A stretch of DNA of 64,000 bases. Origin: Woeseia sp034521225 (GTDB taxonomy: Bacteria > Pseudomonadota > Gammaproteobacteria > Steroidobacterales > Woeseiaceae). Numbering within the stretch: the stretch's first letter is position 1; every line of letters starts with the position of its first letter. The stretch spans positions 115,959 to 179,958 of the forward strand of contig JAXHMR010000022.1 in the NCBI GenBank assembly GCA_034521225.1. Direction: 5' to 3'. The translations under genes and the position numbers were made by a program. The notes below the pieces were generated by a model. The model was not told where the DNA came from. It did no database searches and worked only from the letters and a program-made list of their open reading frames with translations. Below are positions 26,687-39,428 of the stretch, piece after piece.

Positions 26687-28449
26687 CTACGTCGCGTCGT
26701 CGCCGCCTTTGTCATCGCCCTGGTTCTCGCCCTTGTTGTCGCCCTTGTCATTCGGTCTGGCTTTTTTCTTGCGGCCGCCCTTCTTCTTGTCTTCCTGCTC
26801 GACGACCTTGTTGATGTGCCATTGCTGCGCGATCGACAGGATGGTGTTCGTCACCCAGTACAGCACGAGTCCCGACGGGAAAAACGCGAAGAAGCCGGTG
26901 AATACGATTGGCATGACCTGCATGACTTTTGCCTGAACCGGATCGGCCGGTGCGGGATTAAGCCGCATCTGCAGCAGCATCGCCCCGCCCATGATCAGCG
27001 GCAGGATGAAATACGGGTCGCGCGTTGACAGGTCCGTGATCCACAACGCGAACGGCGCCTGGCGCATTTCAACGCTTTCGAGCAGGACCCAGTAGAACGC
27101 AAGAAAAAACGGCATCTGTATCAGGATCGGCAGGCAGCCCGCCGCGGGATTGACCTTCTCCCGTTTGTACAGCTCCATCATCGCCTGGCTGAGCTGCTGG
27201 CGATCATCCTTGTAGCGGTCCTGCAGGGCTTTCATGCGCGGTTGTATCTTGCGCATCTTCGCCATCGAGCGGCCGCTCGCCTCGGTCAGCTTGTAGAACA
27301 CGAGCTTGATCATGATCGTGACGATAATGATCGACAGGCCCCAGTTCTGCACCAGGTTGTAAACCTTGCTGAGCAGCCAGAACAGCGGTTGGGAAATGAT
27401 AGTCAGCCAGCCGTAGTCAACCGTCAGCTTCAGCGACGGCGCAATGTCCTCGAGCTGTTCCTGCAGTTTCGGACCGACGAACAGGTTCGTCGCAAACGTG
27501 TGCTGGCCACCCGGTGCAACGCTGTGAGCGCGGCCGATCAGGCTCGCCGTCGCGACATTGCCGTCCACGGCAACCGCATAATTATAAGTCCCGGCGGACG
27601 GCGGTATCAGCGCGCTTAAAAAGTGGTGCTGAATTGCCCCTACCCAGCCGTTCGTTGCCGTGATCCGGTACGCGCCGTCCTCGACAAGGTCCTGGTGATC
27701 GAGCTTGGTCGACTTGTCGCCGTCATAGATTATCGGGCCGTCGAACGAATATGAATCCACGTCGAACATCGACCGGTCCGGCTCCGACGAGCGGCGCTGC
27801 AGGCGTGCGTATTCGGCACCGCGCCACTCGGCGTCGCTACCGTTCTGTATCGTCTGTTCGACCACGATGTTGTAACTGCCGCGCTTGAAGCGGAAGCGCT
27901 TGGTAACCGTCGTGCCTTCCCATCCGTCCAGGTCAGCGGCACGACCAGCTCATCGCCGTTCAGCGTATAGCTATCACGCGGTGCGTCGAACTGTGCGTAC
28001 TGGTTGGCTTCCGGGCGATCGCTGTCAGCGTTGCGCAGGCCGGTCTGGATCAGGCCGAGGTTGCCCCGCTCGGTGCTGAGGAGGGAGACGACTTCATCGG
28101 GGCGGTCCTTCGCCACCGGGTACTTGCGAATACCGGCGTGCTGCAGCGTACCGCCGCGGGTGCTGATCTCGATATCGAGGACATCCGTCTTAACCCGAAT
28201 CACCGGCGCGTCCCTGGTGGCGGGCGCGGCTTGTGATTCCGCACCGTCTTGCGGTACCGGGGGTAATGGACTGTCGGGGTCGTCAAGCGCGGGTAATGCG
28301 TCCGTGCTGCGCGGGGCCTCTGCCGTCTGCTCTGCCGGCGTGCCGCCATCGATGGCCGGCCGCGGCGCCTGGTCGGCCATCCAGGCCTGGTAGGTCAGCC
28401 ACAGCATCAGGCCAAATGTGGCCCATACCAGCAGTCGTTGATTGTCCAT
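26687..28449 (-). CDS. yidC: Membrane protein insertase YidC, frameshifted near 27920
   Basis: N-terminal anchor MDNQRLLVWATFGLMLWLTYQAW, Pro/Ala-rich linker, large periplasmic domain (VIRVKTDVLDIEISTRGG), then the conserved core: FWLLSKVYNLVQNWGLSIIIVTIMIKLVFYKLTEASGRSMAKM, the cytoplasmic MKALQDRYKDDRQQLSQAMMELYK hairpin and GCLPILIQMPFFLAFYWVL. One extra G restored in the CCC run (plus strand) at 27919-27921 gives WTDGEGTTVTKRFRF and 587 residues. It inserts and folds inner-membrane proteins. It starts directly after the rnpA stop: the small yidD gene usually found between them is absent. Confidence 0.93.
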
Positions 28450-28821
28450 CTAGCGTTCGTCCTGCCTGCTATGTTGCGTGCGGCGGCATCGTTGCCAATG
28501 TACCGCAAGGCTGTCAAATAGACGGCGGTTCTCTGCCGCCTCGGCCCCCGGCCTGTTCATGACGACGATATCCAGGCCGCCCAGCTCCCGCTGATGCAGG
28601 CGGAAAGACTCACGAACGATACGCTTCAGCCGATTCCTGTCGTTCGCGTGGCGGCTATGCTTTTTAGCAATCGCCAGGCCGAGACGGGCCTGCTCCAGGC
28701 CGTTGTCGCAGCACAATACAATGAACCAGCTGTCCCGGCTGCGCCTCGCGCCCGCAAAAACGCGGCTGAACGCTGCCTTGCCGGGCAGGCGGACACGACG
28801 GGAGAACCCGTAGCGCGTCTT
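28450..28821 (-). CDS. rnpA: Ribonuclease P protein component (start codon not found)
   Basis: About 123 residues of RnpA: GFSRRVRLPGKAAFSRVF, RLGLAIAKKHSRHANDRNRLKRIVRESFR (the RNR RNA-binding motif) and LDIVVMNRPGA. It assists RNase P RNA in tRNA 5' processing. The frame is open upstream through rpmH but has no ATG, GTG or TTG in the expected place; the first is at 29139, beyond rpmH. An indel or substitution near 28820-28875, or a rare start codon, must be assumed; the boundary given is where family similarity begins. The stop directly abuts the yidC ATG. Confidence 0.85.
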   Translation of the reverse strand, partial: KTRYGFSRRVRLPGKAAFSRVFAGARRSRDSWFIVLCCDNGLEQARLGLAIAKKHSRHANDRNRLKRIVRESFRLHQRELGGLDIVVMNRPGAEAAENRRLFDSLAVHWQRCRRTQHSRQDER

Positions 28822-28877
28822 GGTCGGTGGCTCGTCGTGGTTGGCAGGCGTCGTCTTAACAGGCCAGGTTACGTCAA

Positions 28878-29012
28878 CTAGGGCGTCAACTGGGCGCGGC
28901 CCTTGGCGCGGCGCCGTTTCACGACCAGGCGGCCGGCTTTCGTGGCCATGCGTGCGCGGAAGCCGTGGGTGCGTGCCCGCTTTAAGCTGCTGGGCTGGAA
29001 CGTGCGTTTCAT
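28878..29012 (-). CDS. rpmH: 50S ribosomal protein L34
   Basis: 44 residues: MKRTFQPSSLKRARTHGFRA and onward to the KRRRAKGRAQLTP end, matching L34 over its full length. It is the first gene of the rpmH-rnpA-yidC series and diverges from dnaA, the standard origin-proximal arrangement. Confidence 0.98.
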   Translation of the reverse strand: MKRTFQPSSLKRARTHGFRARMATKAGRLVVKRRRAKGRAQLTP

Positions 29013-29228
29013 GTGCCTTTACCTGCTTGCGGGGCGGAGCGGAAATACCCCGGCCAAAATAAGGCCGGCAAGAGTACGCGGGGCTACTTTTGCTGTCAAC
29101 AGAATGACTTCGGTGAACGCACGAGTTGCGCGCGAACACTCTGTGGCGAAGGTGTTATAGACGATATAGACTGGCTGGTCTTGCGGCCCATCGGCCGCGT
29201 TTTTCCTGATGAACCGGGGGCCTTACGG

Positions 29229-30566
29229 GTGCAGGGCAATTCGACGCTGTGGAATCGCTGCGTGCGCGAGCTCCAGGTCGAGCTGCCGGAGCAGCAGTTC
29301 AACACCTGGATCCGTCCGCTGCAGGCCGTTGAGTCAGCCGAGTCACTGAAGCTGCTTGCGCCGAACCGTTTCGTCGTCGACTGGCTTCAAGAGCATTACC
29401 TTGCTCGCATCAACGAGCTGGTCAAAAACGGCGACGACGCCGTTACCGTGCGGCTCGAAGTCGGCTCTCGCGACCTGGTTGCGCCGACAGTGTCCGTACG
29501 GCCAGCAGCGCTAAGTGGCGGCCGTGTGGCGCACGCGTCCCCGGTCGCGAGCCGCCTGAACCCGATCTTTATTTTCGACACTTTCGTCGAAGGCAAGAGC
29601 AACCAGCTAGCGCGTGCGGCGGCGACCCAGGTCGGCGAGAACCCGGGCAAATCCTACAACCCGTTGTTCATCTATGGCGGTGTTGGTCTGGGCAAGACGC
29701 ACCTGATGCAGGCGATCGGCAATGCCATGCTGGCGCGCGATCCGGGTGCACGCGTCAGTTACGTGCATTCGGAACGGTTCGTAGGTGACATGGTAAAAGG
29801 CCTGCAGCACAACACGATTTCGGATTTCAAACGCTCGTACCGATCGCTCGACGCGCTGTTGATCGATGATATCCAGTTTTTTGCCGGTAAAGAGCGCTCG
29901 CAGGAAGAGTTTTTTCACACCTTCAACGCGCTGCTTGAAGGACAGCGGCAGATTGTGCTGACTTGCGATCGCTATCCGAAGGAAGTATACGGCCTTGAGG
30001 AAAGGCTTAAGTCCCGCTTTGGCTGGGGCCTGACGGTGTCGATAGAGCCACCGGAACTCGAAACGTCAGTCGCGATCCTGATGCAAAAGGCCGAGGCTGA
30101 AGGTGTGGTCCTGCCGGAGGAGGTTGCCTTTTTCATCGCGAAGCGTATCCGGTCCAATGTTCGGGAGCTGGAGGGCGCATTGCGGCGCGTAACGGCGAAT
30201 TCGCGCTTCACAGGACGCCCGATCAGCCTGGAGTTTGCCAAGGAGGCTTTACGGGACCTGCTGGCGCTGCAGGAACGCCTGGTCTCGATTGAGAACATCC
30301 AGAAGACGGTTGCGGATTATTTCAAGCTGCGGGTTGCGGACCTGTTATCGAAGCGGCGCAGCCGCTCGATTGCACGTCCCCGGCAAATTGCGATGGCGCT
30401 GGCGAAGGAATTGACGAATCACAGCCTGCCTGAAATCGGTGATGCCTTCGGTGGGCGCGATCATACGACGGTGCTGCATGGTTGCCGCCGGATTGCGTCT
30501 TTACGGGAAACGGAAAAGCGGGTCGATGAAGATTATTTAAATTTGTTGAGAACCCTGACAGGATGA
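29229..30566 (+). CDS. dnaA: Chromosomal replication initiator protein DnaA
   Basis: 445 residues from the GTG at 29229 (VQGNSTLWNRCVRELQVELPEQQFNTWIRPLQ is the standard domain I start). Domain III has RLNPIFIFDTFVEGKSNQLARAAA, Walker A GGVGLGKTHLMQAIGN, Walker B LLIDDIQFFAGKE, sensor RFGWGL and RSNVRELEGAL. Domain IV has SRSIARPRQIAMALAKEL and GGRDHTTVLHGCRRI, the DnaA-box reader. The frame is open for 72 codons upstream, but that part has no family similarity and lies in the promoter area shared with rpmH (29013-29228). It binds the boxes at 30567 and 30602 and opens the origin. Confidence 0.97.
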   Translation: MQGNSTLWNRCVRELQVELPEQQFNTWIRPLQAVESAESLKLLAPNRFVVDWLQEHYLARINELVKNGDDAVTVRLEVGSRDLVAPTVSVRPAALSGGRVAHASPVASRLNPIFIFDTFVEGKSNQLARAAATQVGENPGKSYNPLFIYGGVGLGKTHLMQAIGNAMLARDPGARVSYVHSERFVGDMVKGLQHNTISDFKRSYRSLDALLIDDIQFFAGKERSQEEFFHTFNALLEGQRQIVLTCDRYPKEVYGLEERLKSRFGWGLTVSIEPPELETSVAILMQKAEAEGVVLPEEVAFFIAKRIRSNVRELEGALRRVTANSRFTGRPISLEFAKEALRDLLALQERLVSIENIQKTVADYFKLRVADLLSKRRSRSIARPRQIAMALAKELTNHSLPEIGDAFGGRDHTTVLHGCRRIASLRETEKRVDEDYLNLLRTLTG

Positions 30567-30774
30567 TGTGGATAACCGGTGCATAACGCGATGCGGAAAA
30601 GTTATCCACAGCTAGTGCACCGTCTGCCGGCAACGAGTACAGAGTTTTGGAAGCCGGGATTTATGGTCTAATATATTGTTTATTAAAGAGAAAAATAAGT
30701 TATGCACAGGGACTGGCTACCCTAATAATAACTAGTAAAGAACTATTTCCAATATTTATTAACAGGTGGATTTC
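30567..30774. other. Probable replication origin (oriC) between dnaA and dnaN
   Basis: Two perfect DnaA boxes face each other: TGTGGATAA at 30567-30575 and TTATCCACA at 30602-30610. A weaker box TTATGCACA is at 30700-30708. The second half (30660-30760) is very AT-rich for this genome (TCTAATATATTGTTTATTAA and similar), fitting a DNA unwinding element. Position between dnaA and dnaN is common for oriC. The first box starts directly after the dnaA stop. Confidence 0.75.
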
Positions 30775-31872
30775 ATGAAGTTGAGCGCGTCCCGTGAGGC
30801 ATTGCTGAAGCCGTTGCAAGCAGTAATCGGTGTTGTAGAACGGCGGCAAACAATGCCGATCCTGGCTAACGTATTGCTGGTCGCACGGTCGGGGCAGCTG
30901 TCGGTAACAGCCACGGATCTTGAGGTGGAGCTCGTGGCAAGTGCGGATGTCGAGGTCGGGAACGGTGGCGAGGTTACGGTGCCGGGACGAAAACTGCTGG
31001 ATATCTGCCGGGCACTGCCTGAGGGGGCAGAGGTCAGTATCAGCCAGAGCGGGGAGAAGCTCGCGGTGCGTTCCGGGCGGAGCAAGTTCAGCCTGACGAC
31101 ATTGCCGGCGGCGGAATTTCCGGTCGTCGAAGACATCAAGTCGACGCAAAGCGTCGAGGTGCCGCAGGACGTGCTCGCGCGGCTTTTGGAGAAGACGCAT
31201 TTTTCCATGGCGCAGCAGGACGTCCGGTATTACCTGAACGGTTTATTGCTCGAAACCGGTAAAAATTACCTGCGCGCGGTGGCAACGGATGGGCATCGGC
31301 TGGCTTTGAGCCAGGCTGAAATCAAGGGCTCAGGTGCCAATGAGCAGCAGGTGATTGTGCCGCGTAAGGGTGTTCTGGAGCTGCAGCGCTTGCTGGGTGA
31401 CGAAGGCAGCGTGAATATTGAGCTCGGTACCAACCACGTGCGAATTCAGCTGGAGACGATTCGCTTTACTTCCAAGTTGATTGACGGCCGGTTCCCGGAA
31501 TATGAGCGGGTGATCCCCAAGGACACCAGCAACGAGTTATCAGCAGACCGGGAGGCCTTCCGGAGCGCATTGCAGCGGACGGCTATTCTGTCCAATGAGA
31601 AGTACCGGGGCATACGCCTGGTGATCAAGGACAGTGGTGTAACGCTGCAGGCACACAACCCGGAGCAGGAGGAGGCCGAGGAGCAACTGGAGGTGGAGTA
31701 CAGTGGCGAGGACATCGAGATTGGCTTCAACGTCAACTACCTGCTGGATGCACTGGGCGCTATAGAATCCGGGACCGTGACCCTGTCGGTGGTGGACGGC
31801 AACTCGAGTTGCCTGTTGCGGGAGCCGGGCAATGACGACAGCAAGTACGTTGTCATGCCGATGCGTCTGTAG
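30775..31872 (+). CDS. dnaN: DNA polymerase III sliding clamp (beta subunit)
   Basis: 365 residues from the ATG at 30775 (AGGTGG ribosome site); an in-frame GTG three codons earlier is part of that site. Family marks: SREALLKPLQAVIGVVERRQTMPILANVLL, LRAVATDGHRLAL, LIDGRFPEYERVIPK, NEKYRGIRLVI and the C-terminal YVVMPMRL. The ring clamps DNA for Pol III. Follows oriC and precedes recF in the canonical order. Confidence 0.97.
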   Translation: MKLSASREALLKPLQAVIGVVERRQTMPILANVLLVARSGQLSVTATDLEVELVASADVEVGNGGEVTVPGRKLLDICRALPEGAEVSISQSGEKLAVRSGRSKFSLTTLPAAEFPVVEDIKSTQSVEVPQDVLARLLEKTHFSMAQQDVRYYLNGLLLETGKNYLRAVATDGHRLALSQAEIKGSGANEQQVIVPRKGVLELQRLLGDEGSVNIELGTNHVRIQLETIRFTSKLIDGRFPEYERVIPKDTSNELSADREAFRSALQRTAILSNEKYRGIRLVIKDSGVTLQAHNPEQEEAEEQLEVEYSGEDIEIGFNVNYLLDALGAIESGTVTLSVVDGNSSCLLREPGNDDSKYVVMPMRL

Positions 31873-31887
31873 GCTGAAGGCGGGCAG

Positions 31888-32949
31888 TTGCCGCTAACGT
31901 ATTTTTCCTGCCAGGACTTCCGCTGCCTGCAGCATGTCGAGTTGGAAGCGGACCCTCGATTTACCCTGATCCAGGGGGCGAACGCTTCCGGGAAAATCAG
32001 CCTGCTCGAAGCGATTGCTTACATCGGGCGTGGGCGGTCATTCCGTAATGCAAGCACTGATAGCCTGGTCCGACATGGTGCGGCCGAGTTCCTGCTGAAT
32101 GCGCGTGTCGAGCAGGCGGATCGTGCGCGGCGCATCGGTGTGCGTAATGGCGGTGGCGGGCTGGAGCTCAGCATCGACGGGGATCGCGGCGGCGGTCTTG
32201 CGGAGTTGGCGGCCGCCTTGCCGTTGCAAGTAATCGACCCTGATGTGCATAACCTGGTGGCGGGCGGTCCGGATCAGCGGCGGCGGTACTTCGATTGGGT
32301 GGGGTTCCACGTGGAACACGCGTTTCTGGAGCGCTGGCGCCGGTTTCGCCGGGTGCTGAAGCAGCGAAATGCGGCGCTCAAGGACGGTGCTGGCGGGCTT
32401 GACGCCTGGGACCGGGAGTATTGTGAAGCCGGGGAGCGTTTGCACGAGAGCCGGGCGCGAATCATGGCATTACTGGTGCCGGTGCTGGAAGCGGCGGCGG
32501 CCGGCTTACTGGACGAGCCCGTGCACTTCGCCTACCAGCGCGGCTGGCGTGCGGAGCTGACGCTGGCTGAGGCGCTGCTGGCGAGCCGCGAGCGGGAACG
32601 GCAACTGGGGAGTGCCCAGGTAGGACCGCAGCGCGCGGAACTGCGGTTGCGGGTAGAGGAGCGGCTGGCGCGGAAACTTGTCTCCCGGGGCCAGCAGAAG
32701 CTGCTGGCCTGTGCCATGGTGCTCGCGGCGGCGGATGCGGTCCAGGCGGCGCTTGAGCGGCCGCTGTTGCTGTTGATGGACGACCCGGCGGCAGAGCTCG
32801 ATGCGGCTTCGTTGAGGCGGCTGATGGGGCGGGTCGCCGGGCTGGAGTGCCAGGTAATCGCCACCGCGCTGGTGGCCAATGCGGATGCTTTTCCAGCCGG
32901 GCTGTCGCTGTTCCACGTGGAACGCGGCGAGCTTCGCCCGGCCTCCTGA
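31888..32949 (+). CDS. recF: DNA replication and repair protein RecF
   Basis: 353 residues from a TTG 15 bases after dnaN. SMC-like ATPase: CQDFRCLQHVELEADPRFTLIQGANASGK, IGRGRSFRN, QRRRYFDWVGFHVEH, the signature SRGQQKLLACAMVLA, and Walker B LLLLMDDPAAELD. RecF loads RecA at gaps through RecOR. The Walker A reads GANASGKIS where the family has G-x-N-G-S-G-K-T-S: Ile replaces the Mg-coordinating Thr/Ser, explained by one C-to-T change, either real or a base-call error. Confidence 0.93.
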   Translation: MPLTYFSCQDFRCLQHVELEADPRFTLIQGANASGKISLLEAIAYIGRGRSFRNASTDSLVRHGAAEFLLNARVEQADRARRIGVRNGGGGLELSIDGDRGGGLAELAAALPLQVIDPDVHNLVAGGPDQRRRYFDWVGFHVEHAFLERWRRFRRVLKQRNAALKDGAGGLDAWDREYCEAGERLHESRARIMALLVPVLEAAAAGLLDEPVHFAYQRGWRAELTLAEALLASRERERQLGSAQVGPQRAELRLRVEERLARKLVSRGQQKLLACAMVLAAADAVQAALERPLLLLMDDPAAELDAASLRRLMGRVAGLECQVIATALVANADAFPAGLSLFHVERGELRPAS

Positions 32950-33076
32950 GACCGCTTTTAACCCCGCTGGCCGGCCCGCCCGGGCACACCGGAAACCATT
33001 GGTTTAACCCTGATTCCCCGGGGCCCCGCGGACGGCAAAATGATACAATGCGCCGGTTGTATTCGAGGAACAGTGC

Positions 33077-35516
<2,440 letters not shown>

Positions 35517-35521
35517 CCGGG

Positions 35522-36235
35522 CTAGTAGCCTGCGCTGATCTCGCGCATTTTCCCTTCGATCCACGTCTGTGCCACCGCGTTCGTCTCCTTCGGCGTACGC
35601 TGGCCCGCATCGATGGGCGGGCCGATGCAGAAGCGAATCAGTCCCGGTCGCTTGGTCAGCCCGCGCCGCGGCCAGAAATCCCCGGCGTTGTGCGCGACCG
35701 GCACAATGAGGCAGCCTGCTTCTTTCGCGAGCGCTGCACCGCTGACACCGTACCTTCGGGTCTGCCCGGCCGGCATCCGCGTGCCTTCCGGAAATACCGT
35801 CACCCAGGTGCCCTCCGCCAGGCGCCGGCGCCCTTGCTCGATGACCTGGGTAACCGCGGTCCTGCCGGCGCTGCGATTAATGGCGATCGGATTCATCGCG
35901 GCCAGCCCCCAGCCAAATACCGGAACCCACGTGAGTTCGCGCTTCAACACCCAGGTCTGGCGCGGGAACACGACGAGCTGCGCATAGGTTTCGAACACCG
36001 TGGAATGTTTGATCAGGATGACGCTCGGTTCCGACGGAATGTGCTCCGCGCCTTCAACGACATAGTCGAGGCCGCAAAAGAAACGACCTCCCCACAGCAT
36101 GGCACGGCCCCAACGCCGCGCTATCGAAAAACGGAAATCGTGTGACATCGGCCACGACAGGAACACGGCCAGCGATGCGATCAGGACAGTGACAAAAAAC
36201 CAGGCCTGAAACAGCAGCGACCGCAATAACAACAT
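35522..36235 (-). CDS. plsC: 1-acyl-sn-glycerol-3-phosphate acyltransferase
   Basis: About 237 residues with an N-terminal membrane segment (LLFQAWFFVTVLIASLAVFLSWPM). Acyltransferase motif I is KHSTVFET (HX4E; more often HX4D or H-Q-S-x-W-E), motif III VFPEGTRMPAGQ and motif IV VPVAHNAGDFWPRR. It makes phosphatidic acid at the inner membrane. The ATG at 36235 is chosen; GTG 36238 and TTG 36247 are alternatives upstream. It follows glyS directly; the gmhB gene often found between them is missing. Confidence 0.9.
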   Translation of the reverse strand: MLLLRSLLFQAWFFVTVLIASLAVFLSWPMSHDFRFSIARRWGRAMLWGGRFFCGLDYVVEGAEHIPSEPSVILIKHSTVFETYAQLVVFPRQTWVLKRELTWVPVFGWGLAAMNPIAINRSAGRTAVTQVIEQGRRRLAEGTWVTVFPEGTRMPAGQTRRYGVSGAALAKEAGCLIVPVAHNAGDFWPRRGLTKRPGLIRFCIGPPIDAGQRTPKETNAVAQTWIEGKMREISAGY

Positions 36236-36250
36236 CACGCTGTGCAACGG

Positions 36251-38355
36251 CTATCGTTCCGCAATAAAAGCGCGGCCGATCGCCAGCCTCGAGATGTCGG
36301 CGATATTGAGGAACTGCGCCGCAACCCCGCCAGTAATGCAAGCCGATTCTTCCTGAGCGCCTCGTCATCGGTCATTACCATGACTCCATCAAAGAAGGCG
36401 TCCACTGGCTGGCGCAACTCCGCGAGCCTCGCGAGTACCTCGGTGTAGCGACGCTCGCCGAGCAGCACAGAGACGTCCCGGCCCGCCGCGGTCATGGCGT
36501 CGTAAAGTGCCCGCTCGGCATCTGCGTCAAACAGCGCGGTATCCGGCGCATCAGTGGCATCGTACTCCGCTTGCCGCAGAATGTTTGCTATGCGCTTGTT
36601 GGCGGCCGCGAGGCCCTCTGCCGCCTCGTGTCCGCTGAAAGTCACAACGGCATCGAGGCGCTCGACGATATCGCAGAGCGATGCAGGGCGAAGGCTGCGC
36701 ACGGCATCGAACATCTCACTTGTGACGCCATCACGGTCCAGGCACAGACCCCGCAACCGTTCGACAATGAAGTCGTAAATTTCGTCCCGGACGCCCGCGT
36801 CCGCACTCGCAGGCTGCGCCGCAACGCTCACATCGATCAGCGCAATGAGCCCAGCGTCCAGTCCGCCCTCGACCGCAATGCGTACAATGCCCTGTGCCGC
36901 CCGCCGCAGCCCGAACGGATCGCGATTGCCGGACGGCTTGCTGCCGAGGGCAAACGCGCCGCAAATCGTATCGAGCTTGTCAGCAAAGGCGAGCGCTTTC
37001 CCCGCCGCGGATTGCGGCAACTTGTCGCCGGAAAAGCGCGGCATGTACTGCTCGGCGATTGCCATAGCGACCGCATCGGGTTCGCCATCGGCGGCGGCAT
37101 AATAACCACCCATCGTTCCCTGCAGTTCCGGAAACTCGCCGACCATCCCGCACAGCAGGTCGCACTTTGCGAGCCTCGCCGCCCGGCGCACGATATCCGC
37201 ATCAAGCTTTAGCGCATCCGCGATTCGGGCGGCGAGCGAGGCAACCCGCTCGCTCTTGTCCTCGAGCGTGCCGAGCCCGCGTTGGTAGACAACGCTTGCG
37301 AGCCCGGACTGGCGTGACGCCAGCGTCATGCGCCGGTCGGACTCCCAGAAAAAGGCAGCATCCGCAAGGCGCGGTTCGATAACCCGTTCGTTGCCGTCGC
37401 GAACGCGCTCCGGTTCAAGACTCTCGAGGTTGGCGACTGTGATGAACTTTGGCAGCAGGCCGCCGCCTGCCGCGGCGACCGGGAAGTAGCGCTGGTGTCC
37501 GGTCAGCGTGGCGATAATGACCTCTCGCGGCAGGGCAAGATAGCGTTCGTCGAAGTGCCCTGCCATCGCTACCGGCCATTCCGTCAGTGCGGTAACTTCA
37601 TCGTACAGATCGCTGTCGCCGATCGCAGTGCCGCCCTCCTCGGCGGCCACCCTGTGAACACCGTCTTCGATACGCTGCCGCCGTGCCGCAAAATCGGCGA
37701 TAACGAACCCCTGCTGCTTCAGCTGCGTTTCGTAGGAGTCCGGGTCCGGGACCGTAAGCGGCTCGGGCGCGTGAAAGCGATGACCGCGGGTCGTATTGGA
37801 CGTCCGGATGCCGAGCACTTCGCCGGGCACGACGCCCGTGCCGTGCAGCATCAGAACCCAATGCACGGGCCGCACGAACTCAGCGTCGTTACTGCCCCAG
37901 CGCATGCGCCGCGGAATCGGCAGGCCGTCTAATGCGCGTTGTACGAGCTCGGGCAACAGCGCCGCAGCGCTCTGGCCTGTCTCGGTCGTTCGTGCCACGA
38001 GCCAGGCGCCTTTCGGCGTCTCGACCCGCTCGAGTGCGTCGACGGCAACGCCGCACTTGCCGGCAAACGCCTCGGCGGCACGGGTCGGTTTGCCATTTCT
38101 GTCAAACGCAACCGCGACCGGCGGCCCCTTATGCTCGACATCCCTGTCCGGTTGCGCGAGGGCCAACGCAGCCACGTGCACGGCAAGCCGCCGCGGACTG
38201 GCAAAGGCGCGAACAGCACCATGCTCGAGCCGCTCGCTTTCGAGCAGGGCCGCAAGGCCGTTTGCAAACGCGTCCATCAGGCCGCGCAATGCCCTGGGCG
38301 GCAACTCTTCGGTGCCGATTTCGACGATGAAACCTCTCGGGTCGCGACCGCTCAT
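36251..38355 (-). CDS. glyS: Glycine-tRNA ligase beta subunit, frameshifted near 36315
   Basis: GlyS marks: FIVEIGTEELPPRAL at the start, RRMRWGSNDAEFVRPVHWVLML, HRFHAP, LTEWPVAMAGHFDERYLALP, LTGHQRYF, and GVMVMTDDEALRKNRLALLAGLRR near the end. One added C at about 36315 changes the last 33 codons to QFLNIADISRLAIGRAFIAER, the normal GlyS ending, with a stop at 36251 and 701 residues. It works with GlyQ, whose gene overlaps by 4 bases (ATGA), in an alpha2beta2 enzyme. Confidence 0.95.
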
Positions 38356-39290
38356 CGCAGAGCAGTCCTCGTACCCGGTTTCACGGTGTGCAGCATCGGG
38401 AAGCCGAGCGCCTCGCGGCTGGCGTAGTAGGCCTCGGCAACTCCGCGCGACAGGTCCCGCACGCGCAGGATAAACCGTTGGCGTTCACTGACCGAAATAG
38501 CCTGGCGCGCGTCGAGCAGATTGAACGTATGCGATGCCGTCAACATCTGTTCGTAGGCTGGCAGGGGCAGGCTCTCGGCCAGCAGCCGCACAGCCTCTCT
38601 CTCTGCGTGATCGAATGCCGCAAACAGCGCCGCCGTGTCGGCTTGCTCGAAATTGTAACGGGACTGCTCAACCTCGTTCTGGTGGTACACGTCACCGTAG
38701 GTGATGCGGCCCAGAGGACCGTCCGTCCATGTAATGTCGAAGATGCTTTTAACATTCTGCAAATACATGGCAAGACGCTCGAGCCCGTAGGTGATCTCGC
38801 CGGTGACGGGCCGGCACTCGAGTCCACCGGCCTGCTGGAAGTAGGTGAACTGTGTGACCTCCATGCCGTTAAGCCACACTTCCCAGCCGAGACCCCACGC
38901 GCCGAGTGTCGGCGATTCCCAGTTGTCCTCGACGAAGCGAATATCGTGGACCAGCGGGTTGATGCCAATGGCGCGCAGTGAGTCGAGGTACATCGCCTGC
39001 AAATCGTCCGGCGACGGCTTGATGACAACCTGGTACTGGTAGTAATGCTGCAGCCGGAACGGGTTGTCGCCGTAGCGCCCGTCGGCCGGCCGTCGGCTGG
39101 GCTGTACATAGGCGGCGCTCCACGGCTCCGGGCCTACGGCGCGCAGGAACGTGGCCGGATGGAATGTCCCGGCGCCCATCGGCATGTCATACGGCTGGGC
39201 GATGATGCAGCCGCGCTCGGCCCAGTATCCCTGCAGCCTGAGCACCAGGTCCTGGAAGCTCAGGATCGCGGACGGGATTTCCTTGTTCAT
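38352..39290 (-). CDS. glyQ: Glycine-tRNA ligase alpha subunit
   Basis: 312 residues from the ATG at 39290: SFQDLVLRLQGYWAERGCIIAQPYDMPMGAGTFHPATFLRA, then VQPSRRPADGRYGDNPFRLQHYYQYQV, the class II synthetase catalytic motifs of GlyQ, and DNWESPTLGAWGLGWEVWLNGMEVTQFTYFQQ. Translationally coupled to glyS. The frame is open further upstream, but only from this ATG does the sequence match the family. Confidence 0.96.
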   Translation of the reverse strand: MNKEIPSAILSFQDLVLRLQGYWAERGCIIAQPYDMPMGAGTFHPATFLRAVGPEPWSAAYVQPSRRPADGRYGDNPFRLQHYYQYQVVIKPSPDDLQAMYLDSLRAIGINPLVHDIRFVEDNWESPTLGAWGLGWEVWLNGMEVTQFTYFQQAGGLECRPVTGEITYGLERLAMYLQNVKSIFDITWTDGPLGRITYGDVYHQNEVEQSRYNFEQADTAALFAAFDHAEREAVRLLAESLPLPAYEQMLTASHTFNLLDARQAISVSERQRFILRVRDLSRGVAEAYYASREALGFPMLHTVKPGTRTALR

Positions 39291-39428
39291 CAATGGTTTC
39301 GCGGCCAGAAAAGCGGGCGGCGCAGTATACCGTGCGCTGCATTGCCCCGCACCCGTTGACTGCGGGCGAAATATGGCACCAGGCCGGCGCGGCGAAGACG
39401 CCTCACGGCGGTGCAGGACACCTCGCTT

